In this document: positions 26,555 to 35,185 of the stretch, piece by piece
Numbering within the stretch: position 1 is the first letter of the stretch
How the letters are laid out: every line of letters starts with the position of its first letter
Position numbers and translations under genes: made by a program
Notes under the pieces: model-generated
What the model saw: only the letters and a program-made list of their open reading frames with translations
What the model was told of the DNA's origin: nothing
The model's database searches: none
NCBI RefSeq assembly: GCF_002192455.1
Contig: NZ_CP021744.1
Coordinates: 2,510,001 to 2,574,000, forward strand
DNA: 64,000 bases
Direction of reading: 5' to 3'
Origin: Streptomyces albireticuli
GTDB lineage: Bacteria > Actinomycetota > Actinomycetes > Streptomycetales > Streptomycetaceae

Positions 26555-27064
26555 ATGGAACTGACGTACCGCTCGGTGCGGTTGCTGGCGGCCGCCGGGC
26601 TCGTGATCGGCGGCGTTCTCGGCACCTCGTCGGCGTCCGCCGACGCCACCCGGGAAGAGCGGGCCGAGCCGAAGGCGGCCGGCGTCCAGATCATCTCCAA
26701 CGACAACAACAGATGCCTCAACGTCGCCCACCTGAACCCCGGCGACGGCGTCTCCGTGCAGATGTACGACTGCGACGGCTCCCCCAGCCGGCGCTGGACC
26801 CCCAACGGCAACCAGTACCGCAGCGATCTGGGCGGCAAGTGCCTGGAACCCGCGCTCGACAACGGCGACAACGGCGCCGCCGTACAGGTCTACAGCTGCT
26901 CCGGGCCGGCCCGCCAGGGCTGGCACTGGAACGGCACCGAGCTGCACACGGACCTCAACCACCGGTGCCTGACCATCACCGACGCGAACTGGTGGGCCGG
27001 TGCCTCGGTCACGATCCGGGACTGCGTCGCCGGTGCCGGGCACCAGCAGTGGCACGCCGGATAG
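26555..27064 (+). CDS. Secreted ricin-type beta-trefoil lectin
   Basis: 169 residues, ATG 26555 with GAGGGGAA upstream. Sec signal peptide (VRLLAAAGLVIGGVLGTSSA, cleavage near SASADA). The mature protein is a single beta-trefoil of about 125 residues with three repeats (NRCLNVAHLNPGDGV, GKCLEPALDNGDNGAAV, HRCLTITDANWWAGASV) and paired Cys in each (MYDCDG, YSCSG, IRDC). The Q-x-W motif is clear only at the end (HQQWHAG). No catalytic domain is attached. It probably binds an extracellular glycan. Confidence 0.9.
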   Translation: MELTYRSVRLLAAAGLVIGGVLGTSSASADATREERAEPKAAGVQIISNDNNRCLNVAHLNPGDGVSVQMYDCDGSPSRRWTPNGNQYRSDLGGKCLEPALDNGDNGAAVQVYSCSGPARQGWHWNGTELHTDLNHRCLTITDANWWAGASVTIRDCVAGAGHQQWHAG

Positions 27065-27151
27065 GGCCGCCGCCGGGCCGCCGCTGAGCGCCCCGGCCCC
27101 GCCGCGTGGGTACGTATCCCGGCAGCGACCCCCGCTCCGTACGGAGGTGCC

Positions 27152-27994
27152 ATGCCCACGCTCCCCAGACCCTCCCGCCGCACCCGTCGCCGGCTCGCCG
27201 CCGACGCCGCCCTCCTCGTCGTCGCCGCCTCCTTCGCGCTGCCGCTGCTCTGGCTGCTGCTGGCATCGGTGGACGCCGGGGCGGGGCTGCGGGTGAAGGC
27301 GCCCGACGGGCCGACGGCCGAGAACTTCTCGGCGGTGCTGACGGACGAGATCACCTTCACCCCGATGCTCAACAGCCTCCTGCTGTGCGGCGGCGCCACC
27401 GCCCTCACCGTCGGTTGCGCCGCCCTCGCCGCCTATCCCCTGTCCCGCTACCGTTCCCGGTTCAACCGCCCGTATCTCCTGACGATCCTCTTCTCGACCT
27501 GTCTGCCGATCACCGCCGTCATGGTCCCGGTCTACGGCCTGTTCGTCCGGATCGACCTGATCGACACGGTGTACGGGACGGCCCTGTTCATGGCCACCGC
27601 CCAACTCCCCTTCGCCATCTGGCTGATGAAGAACTTCATGGACGGGGTGCCGAAGACGCTCGAAGAGGCCGCGTGGACCGACGGCGCGGGGTGGCTCCAG
27701 ACGCTCACCCGCGTGGTGCTGCCCCTGATGGGGCCCGGTGTCGGCGTCGTCGCGATCTACTGCTTCGTGCTGATGTGGGGCAACTTCTTCGTGCCTTTCC
27801 TGCTCCTGCTCTCCCCCGAGCAACTGCCCGCCGCTGTCACGGTCTTCACCTTCTTCGGCGACTACGGGCAGGTCACGTACGGGCAGTTGGCCGCCTTCTC
27901 GATCCTGTACTCCACGCCCGTGGTCCTGCTCTACGCGCTGATCTCGCGGAGGCTCGGCGGCGGCTTCACCCTGGGCGGCGCGGTCAAGGGCTGA
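27152..27994 (+). CDS. Sugar ABC importer, permease 2 (MalG type), orphan position
   Basis: 280 residues, ATG 27152 with ACGGAGGT upstream. Six membrane segments, the first at AALLVVAASFALPLLWLLLA; EAA loop KTLEEAAWTDGAGWLQT; typical MalG motifs (FSTCLPITAVMVPVYGLF, WLMKNFMDG). It needs a MalF partner and a binding protein, neither of which is adjacent; the matching pair lies at 14374-16675. An intrinsic terminator follows at 28034-28061. Best read as the displaced third gene of that operon. Confidence 0.93.
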   Translation: MPTLPRPSRRTRRRLAADAALLVVAASFALPLLWLLLASVDAGAGLRVKAPDGPTAENFSAVLTDEITFTPMLNSLLLCGGATALTVGCAALAAYPLSRYRSRFNRPYLLTILFSTCLPITAVMVPVYGLFVRIDLIDTVYGTALFMATAQLPFAIWLMKNFMDGVPKTLEEAAWTDGAGWLQTLTRVVLPLMGPGVGVVAIYCFVLMWGNFFVPFLLLLSPEQLPAAVTVFTFFGDYGQVTYGQLAAFSILYSTPVVLLYALISRRLGGGFTLGGAVKG

Positions 27995-28033
27995 CGCACG
28001 TACGTGCCCTGTTCGCGTCCGGGCGCGAAGAAA

Positions 28034-28061
28034 CCCCGCCGTCTGTCCGCGGACGGCGGGG
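28034..28061 (+). terminator. Hairpin after permease 2
   Basis: CCCCGCCGTC (28034-28043) pairs perfectly with GACGGCGGGG (28052-28061), 8-nt loop. Confidence 0.65.
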
Positions 28062-28160
28062 CACCCCTCCGTTGAACGGCCCTGGATGTCCCCCGTGTAT
28101 CCAGGGCCGTGACCGCACGGCCGGGGCTGTCCCGAAAGCGTTGTGGGGAGAACCCCTGCC

Positions 28161-28189
28161 TTGACTGCGGCCAAGCAGAACGGTACTAA
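28161..28189 (+). promoter_or_regulatory. Sigma70/HrdB-like promoter of the AraC-family gene
   Basis: -35 TTGACT (28161-28166), 17-bp spacer, -10 TACTAA (28184-28189). Predicted leader of about 65 bases before ATG 28261. Confidence 0.7.
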
Positions 28190-28260
28190 CGGGGCCATCT
28201 GTCGGCTACTCGCCAAACGCGGCTCCTGGCCGGAGAACGCGGGCACCCGAGGAAAGCCTC

Positions 28261-29259
28261 ATGACTGAACCCGGCGTGGGGCCCAACGCCCCAGGCAACA
28301 TGCACACGCTCGTCCTCAGCAATGATCTCGACGAGACGCGGGAGATCATCAGTACCGCCTACAGCCCGTACCGGCTCAGCGTGCTCGGCGACCCCAAGGA
28401 GTTCTCCGCCTGGTACGCGGAGGGCAGCTTCCCCGGGGTGACGGTCTCCGGGCTCCAGTACGGGGCCGAGACGCTGGTGGTGCCGCAGCCGCTGGACTCG
28501 TACCTCCTGGTGTGCCAGCTGGTGCGCGGGCGGGTGAAGGTCATCTCCCCCGGGCGGGAGGAGCGCGTCGTGGGGCCCGGCGAGACGTACGTCCTCGATC
28601 CGTACCGCAAGTTCCAGGTGCACTGGGCCCCCGGCGCCCGGATGACCACGGTCCGGCTGGCGCGCGAGACCATCGAGCAGGCGGCGGCCGACCTGCTCGG
28701 CGTCGAAGGCCCGTTACGGGCCCGGTTCACCCTCAGCGGGGCGATCTCCCCGAGCGCCGCGCGCAGCTGGGCCGGCATCTCGGCCGCCGTGCACCGCGAG
28801 GTGCTCGGCGAGGGCGTCGCCCGGAGCAGCCCGCTCGTGGCCTCGCAGCTGACGCAGACGACGGCCGCGATGCTGATGGAGACGCATCAGCTGGTCACCG
28901 ACGGGGTGGACGCGCAGCGGCCCGGCGTGGTCGCGCACCCCGCCGTGCGCCGGGCGATGGCGGCCGCCGAGGAACGGGCCGACCAGCCGCTGACCCTCGC
29001 CGACCTGGCCGCGGCGGGCCGTGTCAGCCCCCGCGCCCTCCAGGAGGCCTTCCGCCGCCACCTGGGCACGACACCGCTCGGCTACCTGCGCGAGGTACGT
29101 CTGGGCCGGGCCCACCAGGAGCTGCTCGCCGCGCGGGGGCGGGCGGACGTGACGGTGGCGGAGGTCGCGTACCGGTGGGGGTTCGGGAATCTGGGGCGGT
29201 TCGCGGGCGAGTACCGGCGGGTGTACGGGCACGCGCCGTCGCGGACCCTGCGGGGCTGA
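28261..29259 (+). CDS. AraC-family transcriptional regulator containing a TTA codon
   Basis: 332 residues, ATG 28261 with GAGGAAAG upstream. N-terminal cupin-like sensor of the AraC_binding_2 type (~10-200); C-terminal double HTH (LTLADLAAAGRVSPRALQEA, LGTTPLGYLREVRL, VAYRWGFGNLGRFAGEYRRV). Leu152 (EGPLRARF) is encoded by TTA at 28714-28716, the only TTA I found in a recognised gene of the window, so translation should depend on the bldA tRNA and be developmentally delayed. It has a near-consensus promoter. Neighbouring permease and exporter genes are possible targets; none is shown. Confidence 0.93.
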   Translation: MTEPGVGPNAPGNMHTLVLSNDLDETREIISTAYSPYRLSVLGDPKEFSAWYAEGSFPGVTVSGLQYGAETLVVPQPLDSYLLVCQLVRGRVKVISPGREERVVGPGETYVLDPYRKFQVHWAPGARMTTVRLARETIEQAAADLLGVEGPLRARFTLSGAISPSAARSWAGISAAVHREVLGEGVARSSPLVASQLTQTTAAMLMETHQLVTDGVDAQRPGVVAHPAVRRAMAAAEERADQPLTLADLAAAGRVSPRALQEAFRRHLGTTPLGYLREVRLGRAHQELLAARGRADVTVAEVAYRWGFGNLGRFAGEYRRVYGHAPSRTLRG

Positions 29260-29749
29260 CGGCGGGAACGGTGACGGCGGCGGGGCGGCGGGGCCGGTAG
29301 CGACGGCGGGCCGACGGAGACGGCGGTCGGCCCGTGCCCGTGCCCGTGCCCGGGAGATCTTCCCCAGCCCCGCCCCTTCCCGTAACCGGGGGCAAGCCCC
29401 CGGGCCCCCCTTTTCCGCGCTCCGCGCGGTGTCCTCAAACGCCGGACGGGCTGATTTCAGCCCGTCCGGCGTTTGAGGACATTCGGGAAGGGGCGGGGTG
29501 GGGAAAAAGCCCCGCGCAGCGGCACCCCCATGCCCCCTGAGAACGACCCCGTCCCCCTCAAGTACTACGGACGCACCCCCTCTCGGACTTACGGCCGACC
29601 CCCCGATTCAGACCGTACGGCTGAGGCCCCCCACCCCCCGCCCCGACAGAATTGGAGGAGTCGATTCCGGCCATTGCGCCCGTCCCCGGGCCCCCGCCGG
29701 ACACGTCTGTCACACCCCACGTCCCATCCCACCCCTCCGGAGGAGACCC
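29260..29749. other. 490-base intergenic region before the ABC exporter
   Basis: Contains three tandem CCCGTG units (29331-29348), the large perfect inverted repeat at 29431-29480, and a following stretch to 29740 with no supported gene. The exporter promoter should lie in the last ~150 bases; I see no clear boxes. Confidence 0.45.
29431..29480. terminator. Perfect 24-bp inverted repeat (terminator-type dispersed repeat)
   Basis: The two arms (29431-29454 and 29457-29480) are exact complements around a central TT. The core GCCGGACGGGCT recurs in the hairpin at 10083-10113. It lies between the AraC gene and the ABC exporter. It is probably a strong terminator that belongs to a repeated chromosomal hairpin family. 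Confidence 0.7.
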
Positions 29750-30532
29750 GTGTCCCACGCGGCCGCTTTCCCGCTCGCCCAGGCCCCCACCGGCGCCGTC
29801 GCCGCCCGCGCCACCGATCTGAGCAAGGTCTACGGGCAGGGCGAGACCCGGGTCACCGCCCTGGACTCGGTCTCCGTCGAGTTCCGCCGGGGGGAGTTCA
29901 CGGCGATCATGGGACCGTCCGGTTCCGGCAAGTCGACGCTGATGCACTGCCTGGCCGGGCTGGACTCCGTCTCCTCCGGGTCCGCCCGGATCGGGGACGT
30001 CGAGCTGGCCTCGCTCGGCGACCGGCAGCTGACCCGGCTCCGCCGGGACCGGATCGGCTTCGTCTTCCAGGCGTTCAACCTGCTCCCGACGCTGACCGCG
30101 CTGGAGAACATCACACTGCCCATGGACATCGCGGGCCGCAAGCCCGACCAGCAGTGGCTGGACATGGTCGTCGGCACCGTCGGCCTCTCCGGGCGCCTCG
30201 CGCACCGCCCGAGCCAGCTCTCCGGCGGCCAGCAGCAGCGCGTCGCCGTGGCCCGCGCGCTCGCCGCCCGGCCCGAGATCATCTTCGCGGACGAGCCGAC
30301 CGGCAACCTCGACTCCCGCTCCGGCGCCGAGCTCCTGGGCTTCCTGCACGAGTCCGTACGGGCCCTCCAGCAGACGATCGTCATGGTCACCCACGACCCG
30401 GTCGCCGCCTCCTACGCCGACCGCGTGATCTTCCTGGCCGACGGACGCGTCGTCGACGAGATGCGCGAGCCCACCGCGGACGCGGTGCTGGACCGGATGA
30501 AGCGCTTCGACGCCAAGGGCCGTACGAGCTGA
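29750..30532 (+). CDS. ABC exporter ATPase, MacB/LolD type
   Basis: 260 residues; GTG 29750 follows GGAGGAGA by 4 bases. Canonical nucleotide-binding domain: Walker A GPSGSGKST, Q-loop FVFQAFNLLPTLTALEN, signature LSGGQQQRV, Walker B IIFADEPTGNLDS, H-loop VTHDP. The GNLDSRSG and ENI-LPMDIAG features are those of the MacB/LolD/FtsE class that works with FtsX-fold permeases, such as the next gene (113 bases downstream). Function would be mechanotransmission or export of a peptide, lipid or drug; substrate unknown. Confidence 0.95.
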   Translation: MSHAAAFPLAQAPTGAVAARATDLSKVYGQGETRVTALDSVSVEFRRGEFTAIMGPSGSGKSTLMHCLAGLDSVSSGSARIGDVELASLGDRQLTRLRRDRIGFVFQAFNLLPTLTALENITLPMDIAGRKPDQQWLDMVVGTVGLSGRLAHRPSQLSGGQQQRVAVARALAARPEIIFADEPTGNLDSRSGAELLGFLHESVRALQQTIVMVTHDPVAASYADRVIFLADGRVVDEMREPTADAVLDRMKRFDAKGRTS

Positions 30533-30645
30533 GGCACCCGCGCGCGGCCTCGCGCGCGTCCTTCGCGCACCGCCCCGCGCACGGCCCCGCGGCCGTCCCG
30601 CCACCGCCCGGCTCGCCCCCACGAACCCTGGACAAGACCACACCC

Positions 30646-33174
30646 ATGTTCCGTACCGCCTTGCGCAACCTCCTCGCGCACAAGACCCGGCTGATGATGA
30701 CCGCGCTCGCGGTCCTCCTCGGCACGGCCTTCGTCTCCGGCACCCTCGTCTTCAGCGACTCCGTCGGCAGCGCCTACCGCAACAAGATGGCCAAGAGCCT
30801 CGACGACGTCGCCGTCTCCGTCACCACCGGCCGGTCCGCCCTCAAGGAGAAGGACGTCCTCGACACCCGCGTGGTCGAGTCCGTGCGCTCCCTGCCCGGC
30901 GTGGCCTCCGTACGCCCGTCCGTGAGCGGCACCGTCATGGTCGCCGACAAGGAGAACAACCCGGCGGGCAGCGAGTGGGGCAGCTCCGGCGCCAACTTCG
31001 TGCCCGGCGCGAACGGCAAGGACAGCCGCTACCCGATCGTCAAGGGCCGGGGCCCCGCCGCCGAGGGCGAGATCGTCCTCGACGCGAAGACCGCCGCGAA
31101 GACGGGCGCCAAGGTGGGCGACACCGTCCGGCTGGCCATCGACGGGCCCGTCATGACCAAGAAGCTCGTCGGCATCGCCGAGACCGACGACCCGAAGGTG
31201 AGCGCGGGCGGCAGCCTCGCGCTCTTCGACACCGCGACCGCGCAGAAACTCCTCGGCACCCCGGGGCAGTTCAGCGAGCTCATCGTCGTCGCGAAGCCCG
31301 GCACCGACCAGCAGAAGCTGACCGCCGAGGTCCGCCGGGCGCTGCCGAAGGACGCCTTCCGGACGCAGAGCGGAAAGGAGCTGGCGGCCGAGGAGTCCAA
31401 GGCGATCGACAAGGAGACCAGCTCGATCCGCAACACCTTCCTGGCGTTCGCGGGCATCGCCCTGTTCGTCGGCGTCTTCATCATCGCCAACACCTTCACC
31501 ATGCTCATCGCCCAGCGCAGCCGGGAGATCGCCCTGCTCCGCGCGGTGGGCGCGTCCCGCCGCCAGGTGGTCCGCTCGGTGCTGATCGAGGCCGGGCTGC
31601 TCGGCCTCGTCGCCTCCGCCGCCGGCTTCGTCCTGGGCCTCGGCGTCGCCACCGGCCTGCGCGCGGTGCTGAACTCGGCCGGGGCGAGCCTGCCCGACGG
31701 TCCGCTGGTGATCGAGCCGGTGTCCGCGCTCAGCGCCCTCGCCGTCGGCGTCGTGGTGACCGTCCTGGCCGCCTGGCTGCCCTCCCGTAAGGCCGCGAAG
31801 ATCGCCCCCGTGGAGGCGCTGGCCGCCGCGGAGCAGCCGCCGGCCCCCCGCGGCCTGCTGGTGCGCAACTCCCTCGGGGCCCTGCTGACCGCCGCCGGTG
31901 TCGCGATCATGCTGTACATCACCACGCTCAAGGACAGCGGCGGCCTGGAGATCGCCATGGCCGGCGCGGCCCTGACGATGGCGGGCGTCATCGTCCTGGC
32001 CCCGCTGCTCTCGCGACCGTTCGTCCACCTCTTCGCCAAGGCGACGGGCCGGCTGACCGGCATCAGCGGCAAGCTCGCCAAGGAGAACGCGCTGCGCAAC
32101 CCGCGCCGCACCGCCGCGACCGCCTCCGCCCTGATGATCGGCCTCTCCCTGATCACCGGGCTGACCGTGGTCGCCGTCTCCGCCGACCACGGCGTCGCGA
32201 AGATGGGCCAGCAGGACCTGACGGCCGACTACAAGGTCACGTCGGCGAACTTCGGCGGCCTGTCCACGGACATCGCCAAGACCCTCGCCAAGGAGCCCGG
32301 CGTCACCGCCGCGGTCCCGCTGCGCTCGGTCGGCTTCCAGTCCTCGAACGACCCCGCGCTCGCCTACGCCGCGGACCTCACGGCGCTCCGTAAGGTGGCG
32401 GACATCCGGTTCGTCAGCGGCTCCCCCGCCGACGTGCGGAAGGGCACCGTCGCGGTGTCCGACCAATACGCCAAGGACCGCGGCCTGAAGGTCGGTTCCC
32501 CTCTGCCGATGGACTTCTACGACGGCGAGAAGGCCACCCCGAAGGTCGCCGCGGTCTACGCCAAGAACGACGTCGTCTCCGCCGTCCTCGCCACCCCCTC
32601 GCTGGTGGACCCGCACCTGGAGAAGGTGCGTGACGACGAGGTGCTGGTGAAGGCCGCCCCCGGCAAGGCCGGCGAGCTCCGCGCCAAGATCAAGGAGACC
32701 CTCGGCGGCAACCCGCTCATCAAGGTGCAGAGCCAGGAGGACCTGCGCCGCTCGGAGGCCGGGAACATCGACGACATCCTCTACCTGATGTACGGGCTGC
32801 TGGGCATGGCCGTCGTGATCGCGGTCGTCGGCGTCGTCAACACCCTCGCCATGTCGGTCTTCGAGCGGACCCGGGAGATCGGGATGCTGCGCGCGATCGG
32901 CCTGGCCCGCACGGGCGTCAAGCAGATGGTGCGGCTGGAGTCGGTGATGATCGCGATGTTCGGCGCGGTGCTGGGCGTCGGGGTCGGCATCTTCCTGGCC
33001 TGGTCCGGCGGGCACCTGGTGCGGTCGTCGTTCCCGCAGTACTCGATGATCGTGCCGTGGGGCCGGATCGCCGTGTTCCTGCTGATCGCGCTCGCGGTGG
33101 GCGTGCTGGCCGCGGTCTGGCCGGCCCGCCGGGCGGCGAAGCTCAACATGCTGGAGTCGATCGGGGCGCAGTAG
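30646..33174 (+). CDS. ABC exporter permease with two FtsX domains
   Basis: 842 residues from ATG 30646 (MFRTALRNLLAHKTRLMMTA); ribosome site is weak. TM1 at ~15-38, a large extracytoplasmic domain (~40-260), three membrane helices (~265-400, FLAFAGIALFVGVFIIANTF) forming FtsX domain 1, a middle cytoplasmic and membrane hairpin (~410-510), a second extracytoplasmic domain (~515-700) and FtsX domain 2 (~710-842, LLGMAVVIAVVGVVNTLAMS). Each FtsX domain has the conserved R.REIALLRAVG / R.REIGMLRAIG coupling helix. Partner of the preceding ATPase. A very strong hairpin follows. Confidence 0.94.
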   Translation: MFRTALRNLLAHKTRLMMTALAVLLGTAFVSGTLVFSDSVGSAYRNKMAKSLDDVAVSVTTGRSALKEKDVLDTRVVESVRSLPGVASVRPSVSGTVMVADKENNPAGSEWGSSGANFVPGANGKDSRYPIVKGRGPAAEGEIVLDAKTAAKTGAKVGDTVRLAIDGPVMTKKLVGIAETDDPKVSAGGSLALFDTATAQKLLGTPGQFSELIVVAKPGTDQQKLTAEVRRALPKDAFRTQSGKELAAEESKAIDKETSSIRNTFLAFAGIALFVGVFIIANTFTMLIAQRSREIALLRAVGASRRQVVRSVLIEAGLLGLVASAAGFVLGLGVATGLRAVLNSAGASLPDGPLVIEPVSALSALAVGVVVTVLAAWLPSRKAAKIAPVEALAAAEQPPAPRGLLVRNSLGALLTAAGVAIMLYITTLKDSGGLEIAMAGAALTMAGVIVLAPLLSRPFVHLFAKATGRLTGISGKLAKENALRNPRRTAATASALMIGLSLITGLTVVAVSADHGVAKMGQQDLTADYKVTSANFGGLSTDIAKTLAKEPGVTAAVPLRSVGFQSSNDPALAYAADLTALRKVADIRFVSGSPADVRKGTVAVSDQYAKDRGLKVGSPLPMDFYDGEKATPKVAAVYAKNDVVSAVLATPSLVDPHLEKVRDDEVLVKAAPGKAGELRAKIKETLGGNPLIKVQSQEDLRRSEAGNIDDILYLMYGLLGMAVVIAVVGVVNTLAMSVFERTREIGMLRAIGLARTGVKQMVRLESVMIAMFGAVLGVGVGIFLAWSGGHLVRSSFPQYSMIVPWGRIAVFLLIALAVGVLAAVWPARRAAKLNMLESIGAQ

Positions 33175-33194
33175 CCACGGAGGACGCACGACAG

Positions 33195-33244
33195 ACGGCG
33201 GTGGGCCGGGACCCCTTGCGGAAGGGGTCCCGGCCCACCGCCGT
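33195..33244 (+). terminator. Perfect 23-bp hairpin after the ABC exporter
   Basis: Arms 33195-33217 and 33222-33244 are exact complements, loop GCGG. Confidence 0.75.
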
Positions 33245-33390
33245 TCCGTGTGCCCGGCCCCGGCACCCACCCCGGGGTAAGCACCCACTTTTTTGTGCGT
33301 ACTTGGCGCGGCGCGCGGCGTCGCGCAGTCTGATGAGGGCGCGCCGAACCCCTCCGACGATCACGATCACCGCACTTCAGGAGCACGTAC

Positions 33391-34266
33391 ATGAGCAGCA
33401 ACTCCCCCGTCTCCGTCCTGGGCCTCGGCGCCATGGGAAAGGCCCTGGCCACCGCCTTCCTGACCGGCGGGCACCCGACGACCGTGTGGAACCGCACGCC
33501 CGGCAAGGCCGACCCGCTCGTCGCCCTCGGCGCGGCCCGCGCCGCCGACGTCACGGCGGCCGTCACCGCGAGCGAGCTGGTGGTCGTCTGCCTCCTGGAC
33601 GACGCCTCCGTCCACGAGACGCTGGACCCGGTCGCGGCGGAGCTCGCCGGGCGCACCCTCGTCAACCTCACCAACGGCACCCCGGCACAGGCGCGCGCGA
33701 CGGCCGGGTGGGCGGCCGCGCACGGCATCGCCTACGTCGACGGCGGGATCATGGCCGTACCGCCGGGCATCGGCACCGACCAGGCGTTCGTCCTCTACAG
33801 CGGCGCGGAGGACGCCTTCGCGGCCCACCGGCCGGCGCTGGAGCGGCTCGGCGCGGCGCGCTTCGTCGGCGCGGACGCGGGGCTGGCCGCGCTCTACGAC
33901 ATCGCGCTGCTGAGCGGGATGTACGGGATGTTCGCGGGCGTCTTCCACGCCCTGGCCCTGGTCGGCACGGAGCAGGTGCCGGCGGCGGAGTTCGCGCCGC
34001 TGCTGACGGGCTGGATCGGCGCGATGGCGACCGCGATCCCGCACATGGCCGAGCAGGCCGAGTCGGGCGACTACACGGACGGCGTCGTCTCCAACGCGGC
34101 GATGCAGGCGGCGGCTTTCGGCAACCTCCTGCGGACGGCGGAGGACCAGGGGGTCAGCGGGGAGCTGATCGCGCCGCTGCGGCCGCTGCTGGACCGGCTG
34201 GTCGCGGAGGGCGGCGGGGCGGGTGACGTGACGGGGATCGTGGGGCTCCTGACGAAGCCGGCGTGA
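33391..34266 (+). CDS. Imine-reductase-like NADP-dependent oxidoreductase
   Basis: 291 residues, ATG 33391 with AGGAG 7 bases upstream. Rossmann motif GLGAMGKALATAF (~11-23), NADP-type VWNRTPGKAD, then NLTNGTPAQAR and DGGIMAVPPGIG, which mark the imine-reductase branch of the beta-hydroxyacid dehydrogenase family. The helical domain has YDIALLSGMYGMFAG; the Asp at 170 sits where R-type imine reductases carry Asp and S-type carry Tyr (family knowledge, recalled). The usual beta-hydroxyacid dehydrogenase catalytic Lys motif is absent. Natural substrate unknown. Confidence 0.85.
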   Translation: MSSNSPVSVLGLGAMGKALATAFLTGGHPTTVWNRTPGKADPLVALGAARAADVTAAVTASELVVVCLLDDASVHETLDPVAAELAGRTLVNLTNGTPAQARATAGWAAAHGIAYVDGGIMAVPPGIGTDQAFVLYSGAEDAFAAHRPALERLGAARFVGADAGLAALYDIALLSGMYGMFAGVFHALALVGTEQVPAAEFAPLLTGWIGAMATAIPHMAEQAESGDYTDGVVSNAAMQAAAFGNLLRTAEDQGVSGELIAPLRPLLDRLVAEGGGAGDVTGIVGLLTKPA

Positions 34267-34431
34267 CCCCGTCGTACGCATTCGTTGTACGAACCCGCCG
34301 CGCCGGTCCGCCGCGAGAACCCGTCCCGCGGTTCCACCACGCGAGCGGCCCGTACCCCCCGGCCGTACGGAGCGGCCCGTACGCCCCCGCCGCACGGACC
34401 ACCCCGCACCGCCACTTCCCCCGGGCATGCG

Positions 34432-34475
34432 TCCGGGGGGCGAGGCCGCCCCCTCCTGCGGCCTCGCCCCCCGGA
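34432..34475. terminator. Hairpin between convergent oxidoreductase genes
   Basis: Perfect 18-bp stem (34432-34449 with 34458-34475), 8-nt loop. It sits between two convergent genes and can serve both. Confidence 0.7.
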
Positions 34476-34496
34476 ACCCTTCGACCGGTCCCCCGG

Positions 34497-35123
34497 TCAG
34501 TACCCCACGGTGAAGCGCGCGCGCCGGTGCGCGGGCGTCTCCACCTCGTCCAGCAGCGCGACGGCGTAGTCCTCGCCCGAGATGCGGGACGCGCCCTCGG
34601 TGTCGGTCAGCAGGTCGTCGCCGCCGAGCCGGAACGTCCCCGTGCGCTCGCCGGGCAGGAACAGCGCCGACGGGCTCAGGAAGGTCCAGTCCACGCCCTC
34701 GGGCAGGGCGCGCAGCGCGTCCAGCAGCTCGACGTGCGCGGACGCCTCGGGCTTCCACTCGTCGCGGAAGCCGGGCTGGTCGATGACGCGCTCGCCGTTC
34801 GGAAGGCGCAGGCTGCCGGCGCCGCCGACGAAGACCAGGCGGGTGCCGCCCGCCGCGGTGACGAGCTCGGGCAGCAGCGGCAGCACGGTCCGGGCCGGGA
34901 GCGCGCTGACGACGACGTCCGCGCCGTCCAGCAGCTCCGGGGCCGGCACGGCGCCGGCGACGTCGGCGGACACCCGGCGCAGGCCGTCCCGGGCCGGGGC
35001 CTGCTCGTCGTGGCTGCGGGCGACGGCGGTCACGGCGTGGCCGCGGGTGAGCGCCTCGGCCACGATGCGGCTGCCCGCCATGCCGGTGGCGCCGAGGACC
35101 GTGAGCTTGACGGAGGTGGTCAT
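34497..35123 (-). CDS. NAD(P)-binding atypical short-chain protein (NmrA/SDR type)
   Basis: 208 residues, ATG 35123 with GGAGAAA 6 bases upstream. N-terminal GATGMAGSRIVAEALTRGH is the GxxGxxG dinucleotide site of atypical SDRs. Middle motifs VVVSALPARTV and LVFVGGAGSL follow the YesF/flavin-reductase-like (NmrA) pattern, and there is no YxxxK catalytic pair. It probably acts as an NAD(P)H-dependent reductase or redox sensor. It sits directly downstream of the secreted barrel protein (62 bases), likely in one transcript under the MarR operator. Confidence 0.85.
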   Translation of the reverse strand: MTTSVKLTVLGATGMAGSRIVAEALTRGHAVTAVARSHDEQAPARDGLRRVSADVAGAVPAPELLDGADVVVSALPARTVLPLLPELVTAAGGTRLVFVGGAGSLRLPNGERVIDQPGFRDEWKPEASAHVELLDALRALPEGVDWTFLSPSALFLPGERTGTFRLGGDDLLTDTEGASRISGEDYAVALLDEVETPAHRRARFTVGY

Positions 35124-35185
35124 GCGGGGTTTCTCCAAGTCGTACGGGTCGGGAGTGGTCACGGCCGGCGGCCGGCCGGACGGGG

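Noticed and set aside
29331-29348. Three CCCGTG units considered as a tandem repeat locus
   Set aside because: Too short and GC-typical to be more than chance or slippage.
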